Source: Desulfonema limicola (GTDB lineage Bacteria; Desulfobacterota; Desulfobacteria; Desulfobacterales; DYRC01). Taken from it: a DNA stretch of 11,868 nt. The position numbers and the translations under genes were made by a program. The stretch lies in the NCBI GenBank assembly GCA_020718925.1, contig DYRC01000044.1:6679-18546 (forward strand), read 5' to 3'. Below the pieces are notes generated by a model, which worked only from the letters and a program-made list of their open reading frames with translations, ran no database searches and had not been told where the DNA came from. Below, one piece after another: positions 7,391-11,868 of the stretch (within the stretch, counting starts at the first letter, position 1; each line of letters opens with the position of its first letter).

Positions 7391-8793
7391 GATTTCCTGT
7401 CAAATATCAGACATGGGTGCGCGTCATACCAGAGAGTATCCGGGCTGTCTCCATATTCCAAAACAAATCCGTAGTTTAACAAATAAATCAGGTCTTTATT
7501 ATGAATGGTTGCCTTTTTTTTGCTTCTGATAATGGTTCTTAGAGCATTTTCATACCCGGCAAAATCAAATACGCGGGCAAATGCGTCAATCTTGTCGTCA
7601 ATAACCTCTGCGATAATATCATTGCCGATGATCGCCGCTTTTTTCTCAATCGCCCTTAAACAGGCATTCTGCATAAAACCCATCAGATCGCCCATCAGTC
7701 CGCCGCTGACATCAATCAGCGTTGCAATAGCATCATCGGAAATCAGAGACGGTTCTATCCGTTTCAGAATCGCCTCTTTCATAATATTCAGACTCTCTCC
7801 CCGATAATTCCCGACAGCATCATATACACTCAGAGGGCGGATAAATTCACAGCGAAAATAACTTAACACATCGGAAAATGCAGGATGATGCCATAAAGAT
7901 AACGGAAATGCAAAGATCATTTTTGCTTCCAGCCCATGAAACATTGTCTTTTTTTCAAAAAATATTTTTTCTGTGATTTCCCGCTTCAGGTGATTCATCT
8001 CATCTATCACGATCAGAACGTCTTTTTTCTCTTCTACCCACGCATGTTTCAAAAATACCGGTTTATAATGAAGCGTCTGAAGTTCTCCGATAATGCCTTC
8101 AATCGTGCGTAAAAATGTCAGCTCGCTTTTATATTCCTGATCTTTCAATCCTTCGAGTTTGGAAAGAATATTTTGCGACATATCTTCGTCTTGAAACTTT
8201 TTGAATACCGCTTCGTTCATTCTGTATCCGGCATGAACCTGCCCGGAAAGAATCCAGCACAGATCGGAAATATGCTCTTCCATGGTCTCTGTTTTGATCA
8301 TAAAGCGTTTTACGATATTGTGGCGAAACTCAGGATCGGTTTTTATTTTCAAAGAAATCATCCGCGCCAGTTCCGTCTCTGTTTTTTTGGTGTTTATGCC
8401 TTCGCTCGTTATATTTGCCAATAAATCAAAGGTTTTTGCCGGAATTTCGATATTTCTTTCCTGCATGGCACAGATCAGTTTTATCCAGATAACGATAAAA
8501 AGCTCAATCGGTTCGGCATCCGTAACACTCAGGGCATCGGCTGCTGAAAAGAAAATAACATGATGCGTATCGGTGATTGTCTGCTCCTGAGCCAAGCGAT
8601 GCAGCGCGGTGGAGATTCCGGCGCCGGACTGCCCGATAGCTAAAGTTTTGCCGAAGCGTTCCGATACGATACTCTTGGTCATCCGCTGAACAGCTTCTTT
8701 GGCAATGTTCTGCACATAAAACGTCTCTCCGATCCCGCCGATCAGGGGAAACCGGGCAAAGCGATGATACGCATCATAAAAGGCTTTTACCAT
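7387..8793 (-). CDS. ORC/STAND-like P-loop ATPase with degenerate Walker A
   Basis: This 468-residue protein looks like an AAA/ORC-type ATP-binding protein. The P-loop region is AIGQSGAGISTALHRL (52-67), in which the position of the invariant Walker A lysine is Ile60 (codon ATC). The Walker B strand DVLIVIDEMNHL (258-269) is intact, with D264 and E265. A possible sensor-2 helix starts at SGGLMGDLMGFM (363-374), with Gly368 where ORC-like proteins commonly have Arg. The C-terminus (about 410-468, ending LLNYGFVLEYG then WYDAHPCLIF) looks like a winged-helix domain. There is no signal peptide or membrane segment. The start is supported by GGTGA six bases upstream and by the promoter at 8846-8874. 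It is followed with a 4-base overlap by the NACHT-pentapeptide gene, suggesting that the two proteins work together. It may bind but not hydrolyse ATP, or use a variant P-loop. The biological role is not recognised. Confidence 0.85.
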   Translation of the reverse strand: MVKAFYDAYHRFARFPLIGGIGETFYVQNIAKEAVQRMTKSIVSERFGKTLAIGQSGAGISTALHRLAQEQTITDTHHVIFFSAADALSVTDAEPIELFIVIWIKLICAMQERNIEIPAKTFDLLANITSEGINTKKTETELARMISLKIKTDPEFRHNIVKRFMIKTETMEEHISDLCWILSGQVHAGYRMNEAVFKKFQDEDMSQNILSKLEGLKDQEYKSELTFLRTIEGIIGELQTLHYKPVFLKHAWVEEKKDVLIVIDEMNHLKREITEKIFFEKKTMFHGLEAKMIFAFPLSLWHHPAFSDVLSYFRCEFIRPLSVYDAVGNYRGESLNIMKEAILKRIEPSLISDDAIATLIDVSGGLMGDLMGFMQNACLRAIEKKAAIIGNDIIAEVIDDKIDAFARVFDFAGYENALRTIIRSKKKATIHNKDLIYLLNYGFVLEYGDSPDTLWYDAHPCLIFDRKS

Positions 8794-8845
8794 ATTTTCA
8801 CCGATTTATATATAGAGTTCTCTTTCATTAAGGGCTATTTTGATC

Positions 8846-8874
8846 AGTATAACACCCTGAATTTTCAAGAGCAA
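8846..8874 (-). promoter_or_regulatory. Predicted sigma70-type promoter for the ATPase/NACHT gene pair
   Basis: On the minus strand a -35-like TTGCTC (8869-8874) is followed by a 17-base spacer and the -10 TATACT (8846-8851). The bases TGT just before the -10 make an extended -10 element. The predicted transcription start is near 8839, giving a leader of about 45 nt before the ATG at 8793. It lies immediately beyond the terminator of the preceding operon, which fits an independent transcription unit. Confidence 0.6.
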
Positions 8875-8875
8875 G

Positions 8876-8909
8876 AAAAAATAAAAACCCCGTCCTTAAA
8901 AGAACGAGG
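8876..8909 (-). terminator. Intrinsic terminator after the isomerase operon
   Basis: On the minus strand CCTCGTTCTT, a two-base loop and AAGGACGGGG (8888-8909) form a 10-bp stem with two G-U pairs. It is followed directly by TTTTTATTTTTT (8876-8887). It lies 30 nt past the stop of the isomerase gene. This is a standard Rho-independent terminator. Confidence 0.88.
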
Positions 8910-8939
8910 TAGTATACACGACTTTTGAATTTCAGCCTA

Positions 8940-9914
8940 TCAGAAATTTCCGTTGAATTTAAATTCCCCCTTGCCCAGAATATCATGCAGGTGCAGAATA
9001 CCTGCGACTTTTCCGAAAGCATCTGTAATCGGAAGCACGGTAATCTGATGCTGCTCCATGATATTCAGCGCGTCGTATGTCGGAGAATCCGGAGATAAAG
9101 TTCGCGGATTTCGGATCATCACTTCTTTAACCGTCAGATCAAAAATCGGCTTTTTTTTCACCATCATCCGCCGCAAATCGCCATCCGTGATAATTCCGCA
9201 CAGCCGTTTTTCCGAATCTGAAATAAACACAACACCTAATCCCAGCCGATCCATCTCTGCCACAGCCTCTTCCATAGACGCATCATCAGAAAGCAATGGT
9301 AAAAAATCAGCGCCCAGCATAATATCCCTGATTTTGCAGGATAATCGCTGTCCGAGCATACCGCCGGGATGAATTTTTTTAAAATCGCTGGTCTTGAATT
9401 GTTTTTTGTGAATCAGCGCCACCGCCAATGCATCGCCCATTGCAAGCATAGCCGTTGTGCTGGCAGTGGGCGCGTCAATATCGCAGGCTTCTTTCTCCAC
9501 GCCCACGTCTATCGTAACATCGCTGTTTTTTGCCATATTGGAAAACAGATTGCCGGTGAACGCAATAATTTTGCAGCCGATTCTGCGGATAACGGGCAGC
9601 AGCAGATTCAACTCTTCGGTTTCGCCGCTTTTGGAAATTGCCAGAAAAACATCATCCGCACACACCATGCCCAGATCGCCGTGCATGGCTTCGACCGGAT
9701 GCAGAAAAAACGACTGGGTACCGGTGCTGTTCAGGGTCGCCACAATCTTTCGCCCGATAATGCCGGATTTGCCGATGCCGCCTACAATCAGACGCCCGCT
9801 TGAATTGCAAATCATCTCAACCGCAGTTTCAAATTCTGTGCCGATGCGATCAATCAATTTCAGGATCGCCTCTGCCTCTGTTCTCAGTACATCTTTTGCA
9901 TGTTCAATAATCAT
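8940..9914 (-). CDS. kdsD: D-arabinose 5-phosphate isomerase (KdsD/KpsF/GutQ family)
   Basis: This cytoplasmic enzyme interconverts D-ribulose 5-phosphate and D-arabinose 5-phosphate, the first step towards KDO for lipopolysaccharide or capsule. The 324-residue length is normal for the family. The N-terminal SIS sugar-isomerase domain (about 30-185) carries GGIGKSGIIGRK (45-56, with the likely catalytic K49), FFLHPVEAMHGDLGM (69-83), the phosphate-binding SKSGETEE (94-101), PTASTTAMLAMGDALA (149-164) and IHPGGMLGQRL (181-191, with the family histidine H182). Two CBS domains follow (about 195-255 and 262-320), as in full-length KdsD/KpsF. The gene starts one base after the stop of the membrane-protein gene and ends before the terminator at 8876-8909, so it closes the operon. 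No kdsA, kdsB or kdsC is visible beside it. From sequence alone KdsD cannot be told from the KpsF or GutQ paralogues. Confidence 0.95.
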   Translation of the reverse strand: MIIEHAKDVLRTEAEAILKLIDRIGTEFETAVEMICNSSGRLIVGGIGKSGIIGRKIVATLNSTGTQSFFLHPVEAMHGDLGMVCADDVFLAISKSGETEELNLLLPVIRRIGCKIIAFTGNLFSNMAKNSDVTIDVGVEKEACDIDAPTASTTAMLAMGDALAVALIHKKQFKTSDFKKIHPGGMLGQRLSCKIRDIMLGADFLPLLSDDASMEEAVAEMDRLGLGVVFISDSEKRLCGIITDGDLRRMMVKKKPIFDLTVKEVMIRNPRTLSPDSPTYDALNIMEQHQITVLPITDAFGKVAGILHLHDILGKGEFKFNGNF

Positions 9915-9915
9915 A

Positions 9916-10470
9916 TCAAACGCTTCTGATGATAATATCCATCTTTGTCATGGTTTCAAAAATCCGATTTTCTCTTTGAAAGGGCCACCAGCGATACAGA
10001 AAAATTTCCAACGGCTGCCACATGCTGATCCAGCTTAACAGGGTGATGCCGATAGTAATAAAGTCTGTTAAAAAATTAGAAAAATAATGCGCCTGAGCTG
10101 CTTCTTTGAGATGATCCAGCATCGGCGAAACCAACAGCAAGCCGAGAATGCACAGCCCGCCGGTATACAGCGATTTCCAGCCGGTTTTGAACAGGGCGGC
10201 AATTTCATTTTCATTTCGCGCAATATGAAGCTTACAATAGCGGGCAATCGCTTTTTTAAGACGGCTTTCAATCTCCGGAGTATTTTTGGAAACAGGCAGA
10301 AAAATCGTGGTTCTGACCAATGTATCCAAATCCGTCCCTTTTAATTCATTGATGATCCGATCAACGCCGGAAATGTAGCTGGCATTTTCCGAAAGCGGAT
10401 CAGACGGCGATGCAACAAAAAAATCATTGATGTCGTCAAGATGCAAGGTGATGTCGTGAAGAAGTTTCAT
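9916..10470 (-). CDS. Uncharacterised two-helix membrane protein
   Basis: I do not recognise this 184-residue protein. A soluble, charged N-terminal part (1-95) resembles a helical cytoplasmic domain. It is followed by two hydrophobic segments (about 100-117, GGLCILGLLLVSPML; about 132-152, FLTDFITIGITLLSWISMW). The C-terminus is conserved-looking: WQPLEIFLYRWWPFQRENRIFE and then a methionine-rich helix. There is no signal peptide, and both ends are probably cytoplasmic. GAGGG six bases before the ATG supports the start. Its stop lies one base before the isomerase start, and it follows the Uma2 gene by 29 bases, so it is an operon member. Nothing in it points to an enzyme. Confidence 0.85.
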   Translation of the reverse strand: MKLLHDITLHLDDINDFFVASPSDPLSENASYISGVDRIINELKGTDLDTLVRTTIFLPVSKNTPEIESRLKKAIARYCKLHIARNENEIAALFKTGWKSLYTGGLCILGLLLVSPMLDHLKEAAQAHYFSNFLTDFITIGITLLSWISMWQPLEIFLYRWWPFQRENRIFETMTKMDIIIRSV

Positions 10471-10499
10471 GTCAAACCCTCAGTCAGATAAATCTTTTT

Positions 10500-10970
10500 C
10501 TATATTTTCTTCGGAAATTCAGGTACCAACGCTGAATTTTTCAGTTTGCCGTTTTTACCGTAAAAATTCATTTTGCCGTTTTCATTGCAGAACCAGACTT
10601 CTTCCGCGCCTGAATCAAAATAAAGACGCTTTTTATCCCGCATTTCTTTGGCAGTATTGCCCGGAGAAAGCACTTCAATACAGATTTCAGGTGCGACCGG
10701 GGAGTCATATTCGTCTTTCACCTGTTCCCATAGAGACTTTGAAAACCATGCAACATCGGCAACTTTTGTGCATTTACGGGTTCGGATGGCGCATTCGGTG
10801 AGCGTTATGCCTTGGGGCATCAGTTGCGCCAATTTCCTGTCTATCAGAGATTGAAATGCGCTATGTGCCAACCGCGCCGGAGACATAATTATCTGTCCTC
10901 TTTCATTCAATTCGATTTTATACGGCAGATCGCATAAAACAGGGTCTGTGCAAAGCTGCTGCCAGTTCAT
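10500..10970 (-). CDS. Uma2-family (DUF820) PD-(D/E)XK nuclease-fold protein
   Basis: This 156-residue cytoplasmic protein matches the Uma2/DUF820 family, a restriction-endonuclease-like fold common in cyanobacteria and environmental bacteria. The typical order of motifs is present: N-terminal HSAFQSLIDRKLAQL (36-50), VADVAW with D72, PEICIEVLSPGNT (94-106, with E99), and EMRDKKRLYFDSGAEEVW (109-126, with K113). D72, E99 and K113 fit the expected metal-binding/catalytic set, so it may be active. Its biological substrate is unknown, as for nearly all the family. The start ATG overlaps the stop of the DUF4124 gene (TAATG) and has CGGAG six bases upstream. Uma2 genes are often multicopy in a genome and may be of mobile origin. 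Here it is embedded in an operon with membrane and sugar-isomerase genes. Confidence 0.9.
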   Translation of the reverse strand: MNWQQLCTDPVLCDLPYKIELNERGQIIMSPARLAHSAFQSLIDRKLAQLMPQGITLTECAIRTRKCTKVADVAWFSKSLWEQVKDEYDSPVAPEICIEVLSPGNTAKEMRDKKRLYFDSGAEEVWFCNENGKMNFYGKNGKLKNSALVPEFPKKI

Positions 10971-11437
10971 TACCGACTCCGATCAGAAAGTTTTTCAACC
11001 TGCACAGACGGGACAGTATCTGAATAATGCTTAATGCCTTTTTCATCTACCCATGAATAGATTTGAATTTTTTCATCTTTTATCTGAGTCTGAACGCTGT
11101 CTTTTTTTACAGGCTGAACTTCGATACGAGGTTTCAAAGAAACATCTGTATGTGAAATTATCTGGTCGGTTTTATGATATGAAAAGGATTTTATTTCAAT
11201 ATGCTGAGGCGGATCAGCTTTTCTATCATTGACTCCGCGCAGATATCTGCTTACAAAAACACCCACGAGAATGCCATCTGAGATAAGGATTAAGGCTGCC
11301 ACAATAATGATAGCCAAAGAGGTTTTCCCCCTCCTGCGTCTTCGAGTCTTCTGTCGGCTCTTTAAGATTTCAGGTTCGATAGAATCCGAATCAAATTTGA
11401 AGCTTGCGCCTGAAGCCCCTGATGGGTCTGATTTCAT
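10970..11437 (-). CDS. Single-pass membrane protein with C-terminal DUF4124 domain
   Basis: This 155-residue protein has a hydrophilic N-terminus ending in a strongly basic stretch (KSRQKTRRRRRGK, 26-38). One transmembrane helix follows (about 39-64, SLAIIIVAALILISDGILVGVFV). A lysine-rich extracytoplasmic part ends in IYSWVDEKGIKHYSDTVPS (126-144), the signature of DUF4124 (W-x-D-x-x-G-x-x-H-Y-x-D). The basic flank places the N-terminus inside, so DUF4124 would lie in the periplasm. DUF4124 proteins are common envelope proteins of proteobacteria with no agreed function. AAGGA eight bases upstream supports the start. It is the first gene of the operon and overlaps Uma2 by one base. Confidence 0.9.
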   Translation of the reverse strand: MKSDPSGASGASFKFDSDSIEPEILKSRQKTRRRRRGKTSLAIIIVAALILISDGILVGVFVSRYLRGVNDRKADPPQHIEIKSFSYHKTDQIISHTDVSLKPRIEVQPVKKDSVQTQIKDEKIQIYSWVDEKGIKHYSDTVPSVQVEKLSDRSR

Positions 11438-11468
11438 ATTTTTTTCCTTACCGGGTTCAATTTATGAT

Positions 11469-11497
11469 ATGCTATCTCAGAATTTGTAAATTCTCAA
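11469..11497 (-). promoter_or_regulatory. Predicted promoter of the DUF4124-Uma2-isomerase operon
   Basis: On the minus strand TTGAGA (11492-11497) and TAGCAT (11469-11474) are separated by 17 bases. They lie about 31 bases ahead of the DUF4124 start codon. The -10 is a moderate match only. The spacer contains a palindrome that could be an operator. Confidence 0.45.
11479..11494. promoter_or_regulatory. 16-bp palindrome in the operon promoter (candidate operator)
   Basis: AGAATTTGTAAATTCT consists of two perfect 7-bp arms around a 2-bp centre. It overlaps the proposed -35 and most of the spacer. A dimeric repressor could bind here. No regulator gene is visible in the window. Confidence 0.4.
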
Positions 11498-11581
11498 GAT
11501 ATTTTACAGTGATTCAGCATGAAAATAAACGTAACTGACAAAAAGAGAAACGATTTCAACACAGAAACACCTCTCCTGTTT

Positions 11582-11606
11582 CCCCGATCTGATTGTCTGA
11601 TCGGGG
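11582..11606. terminator. Hairpin, possible weak terminator
   Basis: CCCCGATC (11582-11589) pairs perfectly with GATCGGGG (11599-11606) around a 9-base loop. Only TTT follows on the plus strand and no U-tract on the minus strand, so a terminator role is doubtful. It lies between the right-edge gene and the operon promoter. Confidence 0.35.
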
Positions 11607-11675
11607 TTTCCTGATCCGGTATTTTTCTGTTCAGGTTTTACTCTTTTCTTTATGAAAAAAATGTGAGAAGATTAT

Positions 11676-11695
11676 CCCCGTATTCCGGAGCGGGG
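11676..11695 (-). terminator. Short hairpin downstream of the right-edge gene
   Basis: CCCCG (11676-11680) can pair with CGGGG (11691-11695) 14 bases past the stop of the partial gene. On the minus strand a run of seven T follows, but about 18 bases further on, so this is at best a weak terminator. Confidence 0.25.
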
Positions 11696-11709
11696 CATCT
11701 CCTTATATC

Positions 11710-11868
11710 TCACCCGTAACGGATCTGAATTCTGCGTTTCAGCAATGCTGTAAGTATTCTGAAATTCAGTCTTATATGCCTCAGTTCTCCCTGCGTATAA
11801 TCCCGAAGGTGTCTCACAGTCATTTTTCCTGTCATAACAGGCTTGAACAATGAACTGAGTTCGGATAA
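11710..11868 (-). CDS. C-terminal fragment of an unidentified gene (runs off the window)
   Basis: Entering from the right edge, 52 sense codons are open to a TGA at 11710-11712. The translation (LSELSSLFKPVMTGKM, then TVRHLRDYTQGELRHIRL, then NFRILTALLKRRIQIRYG) is helical and arginine-rich, and looks like a genuine protein C-terminus. I do not recognise the family. A basic C-terminus of this kind would suit a nucleic-acid-binding protein such as a transposase, but that is only a guess. A shorter reading starting at the internal ATG GTAAAA-like context near 11823 (36 codons) is possible but has only a moderate GACAGGA ribosome site. The stretch could also be chance. Confidence 0.4.
   Translation of the reverse strand, partial: LSELSSLFKPVMTGKMTVRHLRDYTQGELRHIRLNFRILTALLKRRIQIRYG

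Larger units (their letters stand above)
11498..11709. other. Non-coding stretch between the operon promoter and the right-edge gene
   Basis: No convincing gene is seen here on either strand. A 31-codon frame from 11519 on the plus strand lacks a ribosome-binding site and runs into a hairpin. The stretch holds two hairpins, listed separately, and an AT-rich part around 11636-11670. Confidence 0.6.

Noticed and set aside
2160..8793. A single AAA-NACHT-VWA ternary system including the VIT/VWA protein
   Set aside because: VWA ternary conflict systems use cytoplasmic VWA proteins. This one has a signal peptide and is separated from the NTPase pair by a repeat element, so joint function is not supported.
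11519..11614. 31-codon plus-strand frame starting at 11519
   Set aside because: It has no ribosome-binding site, is low in recognisable content and runs through the hairpin at 11582-11606.

Overview
All recognisable genes in this window lie on the minus strand, so transcription runs from high to low coordinates. The coding style, an arabinose-5-phosphate isomerase (Gram-negative lipopolysaccharide/capsule metabolism), an AgmX/PglI C-terminal module, a large Cache-type chemoreceptor and GC-rich dispersed palindromic repeats suggest a Gram-negative, probably deltaproteobacterial (Desulfobacterota-like) genome. That assignment is an inference from gene content. No rRNA or marker gene is present to settle it.

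Right part (about 8876-11520): a compact operon starts at a predicted promoter near 11469-11497. It encodes a single-pass DUF4124 membrane protein, a Uma2-family nuclease-fold protein, a two-helix membrane protein of unknown function and a KdsD/KpsF arabinose-5-phosphate isomerase. Gaps are minimal (a TAATG overlap, 29 nt, 1 nt), and the operon ends at a good intrinsic terminator (8876-8909). Further right is a non-coding stretch with two hairpins, then the C-terminal end of an unidentified gene running off the window edge (11710-11868).

Middle part (4748-8875): just past that terminator is an independent sigma70-type promoter with an extended -10 element. It drives two genes that overlap by ATGA. 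The first is an ORC/STAND-like P-loop protein whose Walker A lysine is replaced by isoleucine. The second is a NACHT NTPase with a canonical P-loop whose C-terminal sensor-like part is 72 uninterrupted pentapeptide repeats (360 residues). This pair is the best candidate here for an undescribed system. Its architecture (NTPase partner plus STAND switch plus repeat sensor) is typical of bacterial conflict or signalling modules, but nothing in the sequence identifies the effector or trigger.

Left part (1-4747): an exported VIT/VWA protein with an AgmX/PglI-type C-terminus, then a chemoreceptor with a Cache sensor and apparent tandem HAMP, truncated by the window edge. Two copies of a structured GC-rich repeat (90 and 99 bp, each with two strong hairpins and imperfect terminal inverted repeats) fill the gaps before these two genes. 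Each copy sits directly at the stop codon of the preceding gene. One copy supplies the stop codon of the NACHT-pentapeptide gene.
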